Shown here piece by piece: positions 32,275 through 43,382 of a stretch of 64,000 bases of DNA. The translations under genes were made by a program, and so were the position numbers. Numbering within the stretch: the stretch's first letter is position 1; every line of letters begins with the position of its first letter. The notes under the pieces were generated by a model, which did not search any database, had not been told where the DNA came from, and saw nothing but the letters and a program-made list of their open reading frames with translations. Source of the DNA: Aporrectodea caliginosa (Eukaryota > Annelida > Clitellata > Crassiclitellata > Lumbricidae); NCBI GenBank assembly GCA_020284085.1, contig JACEVL010000430.1, positions 124,001-188,000 of the forward strand. The letters are read 5' to 3'.

Positions 32275-32660
32275 GGTAATAATAGCAGCAGTAGTAGTAA
32301 TATTGTCATTATGATTATTATTTTTGTATTAGTATTAGATACAGGGAAATTAGATTACATTTTCTACCAGCGCTTATCTGTGACATCCAACGCTTCAAAG
32401 CAGTTGCTTTTAGCAGCTGCAATTTTGTCATTGAGCACGATGTCATCAATGACTAGTCATCCCAGACAAACGTGCTATCCTTAATGTTTGTAATTCTGAG
32501 GGATCGCGTGTACCTCTGGTAAAACTAGACAAACAATATTATTAAATATAAAGTGGTAATAATAATACACACTTGCACTACTACTACTACTACAAGAACA
32601 ACAACTACTGCTGCTGCTGCTGCTGCTACTACTACTAATACTAATATTAGTGTTTTGGTT
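32275..32660. repeat. AAT/AGT and CTA/CTG trinucleotide patches
   Basis: (AAT)(AGC)(AGT) units lie at 32277-32330, and (CTA)n with a (CTG)n core lies at 32575-32645. Confidence 0.75.
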
Positions 32661-32734
32661 ATTCTAGTCATTATTTTTTTTATTTATAAAAATGCATGCT
32701 TTCGCATATATAGAAACGCAAATCTGAGATGTGT

Positions 32735-32825
32735 TTATGTTCGTTTGTATGTATGAATGTATCTATGTATGTGAATGTATCTATGTATGTATACGAATGT
32801 ATCTATGTATGTATTTATGTATTGT
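32735..32825. repeat. (GTAT)n/ATGTATCTATGT tract
   Basis: GTATGAATGTATCTATGTAT units. Confidence 0.8.
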
Positions 32826-32857
32826 ATATACATGCAGAAAGGAAACTACTTCCTTCT

Positions 32858-32900
32858 CTGAGTAGGTCCCTGAAGAGGCGGCGCTATATAAATTATCGAA
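32858..32900 (+). repeat. Retroelement 3'-end fragment
   Basis: CTCTGAGTAGGTCCCTGAAG is followed by GGCGCTATATAAATTATC. Confidence 0.7.
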
Positions 32901-33139
32901 AACGAATGTGTGTGTTTTTGTAAACCGTGCGAACTGACGCACTGGGAATAGAACGAAAACGCCCATTACGCAGAGTACCATAATCGGCTTCACGCGACTA
33001 AGAGCCCGCCGCAATAGACAAATGTCCGAAGCATGTTAGGGTGTCCACCCCTTTTCTCCCAGACGAAAGGGTTACGTGTTGCGGACGCGCAAGAATCTCA
33101 TTTGAATCCATCCGCCCACAAAAGAGTTCTCCCGGTAAA

Positions 33140-33380
33140 TTGAATCAACTGCGTTCCGGCTGATGCGATTCTCGTTCTCGTGGCTCCCCCTGGCGGGTTG
33201 AGGTCGGTCGCTCTAACGCTGACTCGCGACCTCGTCGAAATTGAAGGCTACTTGAGATATTGCCGCCTCGACCGTTCTTCCGGTCACGTGATCTCGGCGT
33301 CACGCGCGGGACCCGGATATTGGTATACGTGTACTTACTGTGGCGAGACGAATGCGTTCAACTTGCTGAGCGACTAGATT
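33140..33380 (+). other. Unassigned CpG-rich open frame
   Basis: Balanced, CpG-rich sequence is open for 65 codons to a TAG at 33375-33377. The end has a CTYCGETN Cys pair but no full motif. No convincing acceptor or donor pair is seen. It lies in the CUB-CCP intron and may be chance. Confidence 0.15.
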
Positions 33381-33394
33381 ATTTAACTGAACCA

Positions 33395-33490
33395 TTACCG
33401 CCACTTCCGTTTTCGGGTGGTGCCAGTCCCAATCGTGGTAAAAGCAGGAGGGCAACGGCAACGAACCTGACGTCTATAAGATGTTAAACA
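33395..33490 (+). repeat. Diverged GAGGGCGACGCT-family copy
   Basis: TTTTCGGGTGGTGCCAGTCC, then AGGAGGGCAACGGCAACG, then TAAGATGTTAAAC resemble the dispersed repeat at 12895-13085. Confidence 0.45.
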
Positions 33491-33779
33491 ATGGCAACTA
33501 CTACTACTGCCACCACCTTCACAAGGCCAATGACGCGTCTTGGTAACTCTGGGGCAGCGTGAAAAACCGATATTGTGATCTTAAACCAGATAAAAGTGTA
33601 TTGGATATGGTGCCACGCTGACCGTGGAGTTCTACCACTCAGACATTTGTGACGAAATGACCTTTTGGATGTTGACCTCACTGTGGCTTGGTTTTGGTGC
33701 GCCAAAGGTTGATGCCTTTGTGCGTTTGACACCGGCTCTATAGAAGTTGCCAATTAATAATAACAATACATACAAGCCT

Positions 33780-34188
33780 ACATGCATAAATGCATACATA
33801 CGTACATACATACGTACATGCATGCTCACACATTTATACATATATGCAAGCATACGTGCATACATTCACACATACATGAATTCATAAATACACACATACA
33901 TAGTTACATACGTAGTTACGTACATACATACATGTTTACACATATATACAATATACATACATACATACATACATACATACATTCATACATGCATACATAC
34001 ATACATACATACATACATACATACATACATACATACATACATACATACATACATACATACATACATACATACATACATACATACATGCATGCATACATAC
34101 ATACATACATACATACATACATACATACATACATACATACATACATACATACATACATACATACATACATACATACATGCATACGCAC
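33780..34188. repeat. (CATA)n microsatellite
   Basis: An almost pure ACAT run occupies 33955-34180 with degenerate units upstream. Confidence 0.95.
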
Positions 34189-34529
34189 GTACAGACGCTC
34201 CTGTAGCAAACGCTGAGCCTTTGGAGGTTGATGTATACATCAAGGGGCAACGTATGATCACAAATCATTTTAATTGAATCGTTCGGCGTTCATGTAGAAA
34301 TAGGAAGATTGTGATCGAAGTATCGTCACTTCCGGTTTATCTTCTTCCGGCGGCGATCAAGCGAAGAACTTGGCGGCCATTGATGTTCTTCCGTTCATTA
34401 AACTCATCAACTCCAGCGAATTAGAACCATCCCAGACCTGTGCGAGGTTCCTTAGCACGTACGCTATGACCAACAGTCTGTCTACGTGCCTGTTGTTCAT
34501 ATGTTCATTTGTAATGTAATGTAACTGAA

Positions 34530-34580
34530 CATTTATATAGCGCCGCTTCAAGATATCTAATCAGAGGCGCTCTCTGCGCT
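34530..34580 (-). repeat. Retroelement 3'-end fragment
   Basis: ATTTATATAGCGCCGCTTCA is followed by TCTAATCAGAGGCGCTCTC. Confidence 0.75.
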
Positions 34581-34744
34581 AGCCTATATGATGCTAAATG
34601 TCATTAGGGCCGAATATATTACATCAGTTAGCGAAACAATGCACAGTAAGCTGAAAGAGTTACCAGTGGGGGCCCACGCACACACGAGGAACCAACCAAC
34701 GTTTTATCTCTTGTTCATCTGTCCTTATGCTATTGTTCAGATAC

Positions 34745-36560
34745 CATGTGCACGCCTGTTCATCTGTCCATATGCCTGTTGTTCAGTTATCATACGCCTG
34801 TTGTTCATCTGTCCATATGCCTGTTGTTCAGTTATCATACGCCTGTTGTTCATCTGTCCATATGCCTGTTGTTCAGTTATCATACGCCTGTTGTTCATCT
34901 GTCCATATGCCTGTTGTTCAGTTATCATACGCCTGTTGTTCATCTGTCCATATGCCTGTTGTTTATCTGTCCATATGCCTGTTGTTCAGTTACCATATGC
35001 CTGCTGTTCATCTGTCCATATGCCTGTTGTTCATCTGTCCATATGCCTGTTGTTCAGTTACCATATGCCTGTTGTTCATCTGTCCATATGCCTGTTGTTC
35101 AGTTATCATACGCCTGTTGTTCATCTGTCCATATGCCTGTTGTTCATCTGTCCATATGCCTGTTGTTCATTCCATATGCCTGTTGTTCAGTTACCATATG
35201 CCTGTTGTTCATCTGTCCATATGCCTGTTGTTCATCTGTCCATATGCCTGTTGTTCATCTGTCCATATGCCTGTTGTTCAGTTATCATACGCCTGTTGTT
35301 CATCTGTCCATATGCCTGTTGTTCAGTTATCATACGCCTGTTGTTCATCTGTCCATATGCCTGTTGTTCATCTGTCCATATGCCTGTTGTTCATCTGTCC
35401 ATATGCCTGTTGTTCATCTGTCCATATGCCTGTTGTTCATCTGTCCATATGCCTGTTGTTCATCTGTCCATATGCCTGTTGTTCATCTGTCCATATGCCT
35501 GTTGTTCAGTTATCATACGCCTGTTGTTCATCTGTCCATATGCCTGTTGTTCATCTGTCCTTATGCCTGTTGTTCTGTCCATATGCCTGTTGTTCAGTGT
35601 CCATATGCCTGTTGTTCATCTGTCCATATGCCTGTTGTTCAGTTATCATACGCCTGTTGTTCATCTGTCCATATGCCTGTTGTTCATCTGTCCATATGCC
35701 TGTTGTTCATCTGTCCATATGCCTGTTGTTCATCTGTCCATATGCCTGTTGTTCAGTTACCATACGCCTGTTGTTCATCTGTCCATATGCCTGTTGTTCA
35801 TCTGTCCATATGCCTGTTGTTCAGTTACCATATGCCTGTTGTTCATCTGTCCATATGCCTGTTGTTCAGTTATCATACGCCTGTTGTTCATCTGTCCATA
35901 TGCCTGTTGTTCATCTGTCCATATGCCTGTTGTTCATCTGTCCATATGTCTGTTGTTCATCTGTCCATATGCCTGTTGTTCAGTTACCATACGCCTGTTG
36001 TTCATCTGTCCATATGCCTGTTGTTCATCTGTCCATATGCCTGTTGTTCAGTTACCATACGCCTGTTGTTCATCTGTCCATATGCCTGTTGTTCATCTGT
36101 CCATATGCCTGTTGTTCAGTTACCATATGCCTGTTGTTCATCTGTCCATATGCCTGTTGTTCAGTTACCATATGCCTGTTGTTCATCTGTCCATATGCCT
36201 GTTGTTCAGTTACCATATGCCTGTTGTTCATCTGTCCATATGCCTGTTGTTCAGTTACCATATGCCTGTTGTTCATCTGTCCATATGCCTGTTGTTCAGT
36301 TACCATATGTCTGTTGTTCATCTGTCCATATGCCTGTTGTTCAGTTACCATATGCCTGTTGTTCATCTGTCCATATGCCTGTTGTTCAGTTACCATATGC
36401 CTGTTGTTCGTCTGTCCATCTGCCTGTTGTTCAGTTACCATATGCCTGTTGTTCGTCTGTCCATATGCCTCTAAATTGTTCAGTTACCATATGCCAGTTT
36501 GTTCAGTTACCATATGCCTGTTGTTCAGTTACCATATGCCAGTTTGTTCATCTGATACCA
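34745..36560. repeat. 22/23-bp minisatellite (CCTGTTGTTCATCTGTCCATATG)n
   Basis: Two unit types alternate. One is 23 bp (CCTGTTGTTCATCTG then TCCATATG) and one is 22 bp (CCTGTTGTTCAGTTA then CCATATG, or TCATACG). The array is about 1.8 kb, some 80 units. Neither unit contains a stop in any + frame, so all three frames stay open for over 600 codons. This is a repeat artefact and not a gene. The right end, from about 36460, degenerates. Confidence 0.95.
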
Positions 36561-36935
36561 ATGGATAAATGAGACCCACATGACCAGTTATTGCCCGGTT
36601 CCAGCGGTTCATTTTAACCCAGCCAGTTAATGCAGTTCCACTTAATCAAATGGAACCCAGTCCGGCATAAATAGGTCAGTGGAACTCGACCTGTTTGTCT
36701 GGTTCCACGGAATGAGATGGCACCCAGCTATGTAGTCCGGTTCCACTAGATGAATGGCGCTCAGATACTGTCCACTCAGCGCTTGTCTTTAGAACGCTTT
36801 AGAAATTTGGAATTTACGATTACGGTTCTCCGATTCCCAGGAATTCAGACAGTCAGTGTGGTTCCGCTGAATCAAATGGAACAAATACAGTTGGTCTGGT
36901 TCCACTGGTTAATTGGAACGTAGACTGTCCGGAAC
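36561..36935. repeat. Degenerate GGTTCCACTGAATCAAATGGAACC-like repeats
   Basis: Words such as GGTTCCACTAGATGAATGGC, TTCCACTTAATCAAATGGAA and GGTTCCACTGGTTAATTGGA recur at irregular 30-60 bp spacing. GTTCC and GGAAC make each unit partly palindromic. This appears to be an old minisatellite. Confidence 0.6.
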
Positions 36936-38155
36936 CTGTCCATATCGCAAAATAATCGCTGCTTATAAAAACAAGTACTTCTGCCTTTTCGCATTCGATC
37001 TTAAGCGTTCTGAAGCGGGGCGCTTTCCTGTAGAATGCACACGTTACCGGGTTTTTGTTCTTGCACGGTTTGCTAACCTTATTATCGGAAGCCAAATGGA
37101 AGTTTCGCTGATTTATAGCAGGAGGTTGCGATGGGCCTTTCCGATAAATAAGACATCAATCTGAAATGAAATCACTTGGCCAGCCGTTGCACCGGAAGGA
37201 TTTTTGATGCACGTGTGGAGCGGTTGGCGTCTTTGAAGTATGGCTGAGTTTAGGCAACGTATGGACAGCCGAGCCAATCGAAAATTTTATATTATTTTCA
37301 GCTGGAACTGTAATGTAATGTAAATCTTCGAAATTTCTCATCGCCACACAAAAGCCACGCCAGTGAGACCAGTTTAATCACCGACGTTATATCAAATCAC
37401 GTCCGCAATCATAGCCAGGCTGCTCTGTTCGTTCCGGTGCCAGGTCAGATTCGGGGAAGGTCAAGCCGAGGAAACAGCATGGTGCTACGGAGGCAATCGG
37501 TGATGAAGATGGTCGTGTGGTGGCTAAACTTTGACTCACCTATATAATATATATATATGTAGGCCCTATATATGCCAAGGCCGTTGAGGTCGGCCTCATA
37601 TTACGCCAGATCATAACGACGCGATGAAAGCTATTGAATAACTTTAATTAAAAGATGGATCGAGAGTTTAACGACTTTCTTCTTCTTCTTATTATTAAAT
37701 AAATTTGTAACGCGCGCAAGGTCACACCGAAATGTGAATCTGAGGCGCGGATAGTCAGCCGCCAGGTGAAGATGCACTTAGATTTCTAAATCCTTGAAAG
37801 CCAAGGCTACAAAGGTCGTTGATGTCGACAGAAACTATATTGAAGAGTTTGCATCGTTCCTATAGCATGAGACAAAACGATAACAAGTGTTGACCTACTC
37901 AACACCCAGTGGTAGCCTTTGACAATTCTGTGCTATAGGCAAGGACAAAAATACCACCCCTTAATCATAAATGACATCGTTTTCACGGAAGTGACCATCA
38001 TGTATTTAGTCGGAATTTGCCGCCCCTAGAAAGATGCGACTCTAAGCAGCCGCCTTAGCCCGCCTATATCAGGCCTATATCGCCTATACCTAATTCCGGA
38101 CGTGTCAACACCATAAATAATACACGCTTGTTAGTCTAGAGAATATATCGCGTCA
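36936..38155. other. No gene seen
   Basis: Mixed sequence with a TA patch near 37540-37570. The 83-codon ORF at 36913-37164 shows no recognised domain. Confidence 0.45.
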
Positions 38156-38159
38156 GTTA

Positions 38160-38350
38160 ATCGTGTTTTAAAGGTGTCGAACAATTCGCCGTAGCAGTGT
38201 TTAACGACATCTAGTGACTGTCAGCGTTTTATTATTATTTATTTTTAATCATCTTTCTTTTTTGCATTATTATTCTGTATTATTATTTTTTAATTATATT
38301 AATTATTATTTATTATTATTATTTATTAATATTATTATTATTATTATTAT
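38160..38350. repeat. AGACACCTTTAAAA-family scrap followed by (TTA)n
   Basis: GTTTTAAAGGTGTCGAACAA and TTTAACGACATCTAG are minus-strand blocks of the 11727 family. An ATTATT-rich run fills 38230-38350. Confidence 0.6.
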
Positions 38351-38354
38351 GCTA

Positions 38355-38555
38355 TTATTATTAATGCATTTATTAAGCGCCACGCGGCCACTATCTAATG
38401 ACCAAGGATCAATCGATGGTGCTGAGCAATTGTGAGTGAAGGACTTGCTCAAGGGCATTACCTACATAGTAACATCTCAGGGAAGGATGCTCGAACCCCG
38501 TACTCTCCGCGTTACAAGACTAGCGCTCTAACCAGTCGGCCACCGTGCCCACAAC
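38355..38555 (-). mobile_element. tRNA-derived SINE
   Basis: On the minus strand GGTGGCCGACTGGTTAGAGC (A box) is followed by TCTTGTAACGCGGAG and ACGGGGTTCGAGC (B box). The body has TTGAGCAAGTCCTTCACTC, shared with 28857-28930, and the 3' end GCGCTTAATAAATGC lies near 38370. It ends 50 bp before the CCP exon. Confidence 0.72.
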
Positions 38556-38603
38556 GATTAACAGACTGGATTTAATTGTTAGAGGTGTTTATTTTTCCGA
38601 CAG

Positions 38604-38780
38604 CAATTGGATGTCGTGATTTTGAGACGCCCCCGAACGCGTGGATCAGGCGGAGCGGTGGCAATGATGGTGGAATGGCAGCGGGTGAGATGACGGTTGG
38701 CTGCGATGGGTCGGACGAAGTCTGGCAAGTCGTCTGCGACGGAAACAGATGGGAAGGAACGACCGGAAACTGCAGTGCAG
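38604..38780 (+). CDS. Receptor exon: CCP/Sushi-like module
   Basis: This 177-bp exon follows ATTTTTCCGACAG and leaves at GTGCAG|GTCTGT, phase 1 to phase 1, so its inclusion or removal keeps the frame. It encodes a short four-cysteine module: IGCRDFETPPNAW, then TVGCDGSDEVWQVVCDGNRW, then GTTGNCSAG. The C...PPNA...G..V..C...W.C..NRW.G...C pattern is that of a complement control protein (Sushi) repeat. NCS is a possible sequon. The donor matches consensus at GT but not at positions +3 to +6, and the intron begins directly with the TCTG microsatellite. The exon could therefore be spliced inefficiently. The domain call is good but the module is short. Confidence 0.8.
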
Positions 38781-39265
38781 GTCTGTCTCTCTAACTGTCT
38801 CTCTTCATGTCTGTTTCTCTCCCTGTCTGTCTCTCTTCCTGTCTGTTTCTCTCCCTGTCTGTCTCTCTTCCTGTCTGTTTCTCTCCCTGTCTGTCTCTCT
38901 TCCTGTCTGTTTCTCTCCCTGTCTGTCTCTCTTCATGTCTGTTTCTCTCCCTGTCTGTCTCTCTTCCTGTCTGTTTCTCTCCCTGTCTGTCTCTCTTCCT
39001 GTCTGTTTCTCTCCCTGTCTGTTTCTCTTCCTGTCTGTTCGTGTTTGTGTCTGTCTGTTTGTGTGTCTGTATGACTGTCTGCCTCTGCGCTCTTGTCTGT
39101 CCATGTATGTCTGTATCTATTTGTGTGTCTGTCTGTGTGTCTGTCAGTGTATTTGTATGTATGTTTGTTTGTTTGTGTATCTGTTTGAATGTCTGTCTCT
39201 GCGTGTCTATGTCTGGTGTGTATCTGTCTGCTGTCTGCATTCTGAGTGCCTGAGTAAGCACTGCG
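38781..39265. repeat. 32-bp minisatellite and (TGTC)n tract at the CCP donor
   Basis: TGTCTGTTTCTCTCCC followed by TGTCTGTCTCTCTTCC repeats from 38795 to about 39045. TGTCTG/TGTG variants continue to 39240. The intron's first base belongs to the tract. Confidence 0.9.
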
Positions 39266-39325
39266 CACTAAACATCAAGTAATTTGATGCCATTTTCGTT
39301 TATGCTACTTCTGCAGGCAGCTACT

Positions 39326-39420
39326 GTTGACAACAACGATGATGATGATTACGATGATGATGATGACGACGATACTGATGACGACAATGACGATGTTCAT
39401 GATTACGACGTCAAAGATGT

Positions 39421-39499
<79 letters not shown>

Positions 39500-39538
39500 C
39501 GACGACGACGTGACGACGACGACGACGACGACGACGAC

Positions 39539-39593
<55 letters not shown>

Positions 39594-39598
39594 CGACG

Positions 39599-39633
<35 letters not shown>

Positions 39634-40040
39634 TGATGACGACGACGACGACGACAATGACGATGATGATGATGATGATTAAGACGATGATGATGATATA
39701 TGACGACGATGATGATGATGATAATTAAGACGATGATGACGACGAACATGATGATGACGACGATGACGATGTGCATGATGACGACAGCGAAGATGGTGAT
39801 AAGGATTCATTGATGGTGATGATAATGATGATGACGATGACGACGATGATGATGACGACGATAATGATGATGATGACGACGGTGGTGGTGGTGGTGACGA
39901 TGATGATGATGATGACGACGACGACGGTGGTGGTGGTGGTGACGATGATGATGATGATGACGACGACGACGGTGTGGTGGTGGTGACGATGATGATGATG
40001 ATGATGATGATGTCGATGTTCATGATGATGATAAGTTTTG
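39326..40040. repeat. (GAT)n/(GAC)n trinucleotide region
   Basis: Long ATGATG and ACGACG runs are interspersed with (GGT)n near 39885 and 39930. Poly-Asp, poly-Thr, poly-Ser and poly-His ORFs are artefacts. Confidence 0.95.
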
Positions 40041-40314
40041 CTGTTGTTGTAGTCAGCTCAAAAGATGCCAGACGTGAGGAAGGATTATCTTCGTTATCAT
40101 TAGGCAAGTTACTCGCCACGACTTACAGTGTCATCCATATAATTCAATTATTCACTCGCCCGCTCTCTCACTCATTCATCCATTCATCCACACATTCACC
40201 CAATCACTGAACTGATAAATGTCACTCTGATCAAATGAACAAATGAATGAAGTCCTAAACGAATGAATGAATTACTGACTGAACGTATGAACCAACAACT
40301 GAGAGAATTACTGA

Positions 40315-40440
40315 ATGAATTAAAATAATGAATGCAACATAAACGTAACATGACGTGACATAACAAAACATAACATGGCATGACATGGCATGACATGGCA
40401 TTAGATGATAATAACGTAACATAACATAACATAGGTTTTA
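40315..40440. repeat. (AACAT)n/(ATGAC)n simple repeat
   Basis: AACATAACATGGCATGACAT units. Counterpart in copy 2 at 50085-50205. Confidence 0.8.
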
Positions 40441-41525
40441 AGTGGTTCAGAAGACGTTTAGTCTGTTTTAGAACCACTGCAAATTATCCTTGAGTCCTTG
40501 ACACTCAATAGTCCAATTTTCCTAGGTTGCTCTTAAAAGCTGAGTTAGTGTCCACTGAGACAGTTCTATCATCCAAACCAGTGGTTCCCAAGCTCTTTTG
40601 ATGAAGGGCAAAGTCTTACTTTTAAAATATCATGGCGGGCCACAGAGATCTGAGGAGCCGTCCTCAGTTGCAGTGGCGTAACTAGGGGTTCGCGCGCCCG
40701 GGGCAAGAATTTCCTTAAAAAATTTTTCTTACTTCCGCCAAAATTTCTGATGATTTTTTTTGCTTTTCCGTCTTTTTCGTGAACAAATGCGTCAGAAGCC
40801 TCATTTTGCGCCCCCTCTCTCGCGCCCCATGCAAAACTCATGTATAATAGTTACTTTTTACTTTTCCACTATTTCTTTAACAAAAATTTGTGAGTGACTG
40901 TCGCGGGCCACATTCAAAGGATTGGCGGGCCACTTTTAGCAGGCCACGGTTTGGGAACCACTGATCCAAACCATTCCACAAGTCTACAACTCTTGCACTG
41001 AAGAATTTCTGTCCTATGGTTTCCCTTCAGTTTCATAACTAATTTATACCTATGTCTCCGAGTGGCCTTGTTTGGTGCAATTCAAAGAACCTCTCCCACT
41101 GTAGTGCTTCCTTTCCAGTGATAATCTTATACACTTCAATTAGATCTCCTCTGCTCCTCCTTCTCTCCAATGTTCTTAGCCCACAGCCCCACACCTTTTC
41201 AACCTTTCTTCATGGCTCAGATCCGTGAGGCCCCAAATCATTTTTTTTTAGCTTTTTGTTGTACTTTCTCCAGTTTTTCCATGTCCTGTATCAGGTATAG
41301 AACTATGGATTCCATACCTGGATGCAGTATTCCAATTGTGGCCTAACCAGTGATTTGTTCAGCCTCAGTATTGTATCCTTGTCTCTGGTGACTATTGTTC
41401 TTCTTATCATACCTAAAGTTGAGTCAGACTTTTTTGATGCTAAACAACATTGTCTTGAAAGTTTTGCACTCTTGTGCATAATCACTCCCAAGTCCCTTTC
41501 TCCCTCACTCACTTTCAATACCTTA
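40441..41525 (-). mobile_element. CR1-like LINE ORF2 C-terminal fragment, interrupted by a hAT element
   Basis: Read on the minus strand from 41518, the frame begins KVSEGERDLGVIMHKSAKLS and continues TLGMIRRTIVTRDKDTI and SLVRPQLEYCIQVWNP. It then goes through frameshifts to a CGLRTLERRRSRG-like region near 41160. The ERDLGV.......LVRP.LEYC.QVW sequence is characteristic of the CR1-type ORF2 C-terminus. The reverse transcriptase core is absent. The hAT element at 40579-40963 splits the 3' part. Confidence 0.82.
40579..40963. mobile_element. hAT-type element, 385 bp, copy 1 only
   Basis: Perfect 8-bp TSD ATCCAAAC (40571-40578 and 40964-40971). Ends are CAGTGGTTCCCAA and TTGGGAACCACTG (with T-rich differences further in), followed inside by GGCGGGCCAC on both arms in inverted or direct form. 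The paralogous position in copy 2 (50547-50554) has a single ATCCAAAC, which is the empty site. Inside it, CAGTGGCGTAACTAGGGG near 40671 looks like the left end of another hAT-like MITE without a clear right end. Confidence 0.9.
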
Positions 41526-41644
41526 CCCCACGAACGAATGACTGAACGAACGAAAAGAATCGAGAGAAAGTACGAAAGAATGAATTGAAGAAATCGATGT
41601 ATGTCTGAGATGAAGGGAGGGACTGGGAAGTCTTGGAGTCGATG

Positions 41645-41737
41645 TGGCCGTTCATTTATTATAATATATATATATGTATATTTATCACATATATCATATA
41701 CTATTATATATATATACTATATATGATATATGGCATT

Positions 41738-41818
<81 letters not shown>
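41645..41818. repeat. (TA)n microsatellite
   Basis: A long TA run is interrupted at its left by TATGTATATTTATCAC. It ends 34 bp before the TM exon and is much shorter in copy 2. Confidence 0.92.
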
Positions 41819-41820
<2 letters not shown>

Positions 41821-41851
41821 CGTGTAATGGCATTTTCTTATTGTCTGACAG

Positions 41852-41933
41852 GTGCGTCGATTCTCACGATACTCGGCGTTTCCATGACGATCGGACTCAT
41901 CGTTCTGATTGTAGGGCTCTTCTACATGAGGAG
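41852..41933 (+). CDS. Receptor exon: transmembrane segment (copy 1)
   Basis: This 82-bp exon follows TTATTGTCTGACAG and enters in phase 1, completing a Gly codon with the CCP exon. It encodes ASILTILGVSMTIGLIVLIV followed by GLFYMRR: one hydrophobic helix with a positively charged cytoplasmic end, as in type I membrane proteins. The donor is AGGAG|GCAAGT. There is no GT at this position, but GCAAGT is the usual start of a GC-AG intron. The phase-2 end it gives (AG) joins the C of the next exon to make a Ser codon and keeps the frame open. The same site occurs in copy 2. Confidence 0.85.
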
Positions 41934-41938
41934 GCAAG

Positions 41939-42572
41939 TATCTCTCCCTGTCTGTCTGTCTCTCTGCCTGTCTCTTTCTGTGTCGGTTAGTGTCCGTGTG
42001 TTTGTCTGTGTGTATGTATGTCTGTGTAACCATCTCTGTATGTATGGGTGTCGGTGTCTATGACCAATCTATGTGTCTGCGAGTCTCTATGTGTGTCACA
42101 GTGTGTATGTGTTTCAATTTGTCTGCGTCTGTGTGTTGGTGTGTGTATCTGTGTGTCTGTGTAACTATCTCTCTGTGTGTATGGATGTCAGTGTATTTGT
42201 CTATGTGTCTGCAAGTCTCTGTCAATATTTGTGTTTCAATCTGTCTGTGTGTGTGTGTCTGTGTTTCGATGTGTCTGTATCTGTGTGTGTGTATGTGTGT
42301 GTGTGTCTGTGTTTCAATCTGTCTGTGTCTGTGTAGCTATCTGTCTGTATGCATGGGAGTCGGTGTGTTTGTCTATGTGTCTCTTTGTCTGTAGGTATGC
42401 GTGTCTGTGTCTGTCTGTATGTCTGTCTGCATGCCTCTGTCTGTGTGTGTTTGTAGCTGTCTGTCTGTCTGTCTGTATGTCTGTCTGCATGCCTCTCTGT
42501 CTGTGTCTGTCTGTATGTTTGTCTGCATGCCTCTCTCTGTGTGTGTCCGTCCGTCCGTCCGTCTCTTTTGAC
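41939..42572. repeat. (TGTC)n/(TGTG)n tract after the TM exon
   Basis: CTGTCTGTCTGTCTC and TGTGTCTGTG variants start six bases after the exon. ORFs on both strands are artefacts. Confidence 0.9.
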
Positions 42573-43382
42573 ACTTAATTGAAGCTTCCAAGTGCGTTCA
42601 GCGTATCCGTTGCCATGGTTTCGTTTTTCATCGCATTCCACCATGACTCCCATTCTTTACCTTTGCAGATACCATCACCGCATCCATACGTTCCCAGTCC
42701 TTCCAGAAATCTTTTCACTCTTGTATCCACGCCCTTCCGCGGTTTTTTCGCCCTTGATGAACTCGGAGATTTGTCGGACTATGGAAGAAAATAATCCTTT
42801 CTTGATTGGCACTCCAGGTTTTATTTTTCTTTCCGGTTCATGGATTGAAATCTGTTTTCTTATAGATACATTAGAACCGAGCGTCGCTTTTATTTTAGTG
42901 TCGCTATAGAAGTTACTGTGTTACACCGTTACAGTCACAATGCGTAACTCGCTTTGAGATGTCGCACCTTGCAGTACTTGTATACTTTATTCATTCATTC
43001 ATTCTGAGAATTTATAGATACCTACCTGGCGCAAGATGCGCTAGCCTATGAGATGTTTCTCTGCACATAGCCTGATGTTAAGTGTCATTACATCAGTTAG
43101 CAAAACAATGCACAGTATGCATTGTGATAATCGATTCGCTATAGAAGTCATTAGATTAGATTAGATTAGATTAACGACCATCCATTATTGCTTTGAGAGG
43201 CAGCCTTAGTTATCGTAATCTCGAAATTTCTGCAGAGCCCAAAAAACCAAATGTCGCGGGAACCCGCTTCGTCAAAAACGTGTTAGAAACTTCATTTTCT
43301 TAGCCTATAGGCGTATGAGGGTAGGTGGCCAGTCCTCTCTCTTGCCGTCTCATCTTCCACCGACAGTGTACGGTCGGTGTAC

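Noticed and set aside
33780..34210. His/Thr-Tyr and Met/Cys-Val repeat proteins
   Set aside because: They are frames of an uninterrupted (CATA)n microsatellite.
35000..36560. CRISPR array (alternating 22/23-bp units)
   Set aside because: Both unit types are repeats of each other, there are no unique spacers and no cas genes.
34588..36572. Three overlapping ORFs of over 600 codons
   Set aside because: All three + frames are open because the 22/23-bp units contain no stops. No frame is preferred.
39284..39776. Asp-rich acidic or Ser/His-rich protein
   Set aside because: It is a (GAT)n/(GAC)n trinucleotide run, and every frame gives a homopolymer.
40671..40860. A second complete hAT MITE nested in the copy-1 hAT element
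   Set aside because: Only the left terminus (CAGTGGCGTAACTAGGGG) is clear. No matching right end or 8-bp TSD was found, so it is only noted inside the larger element.
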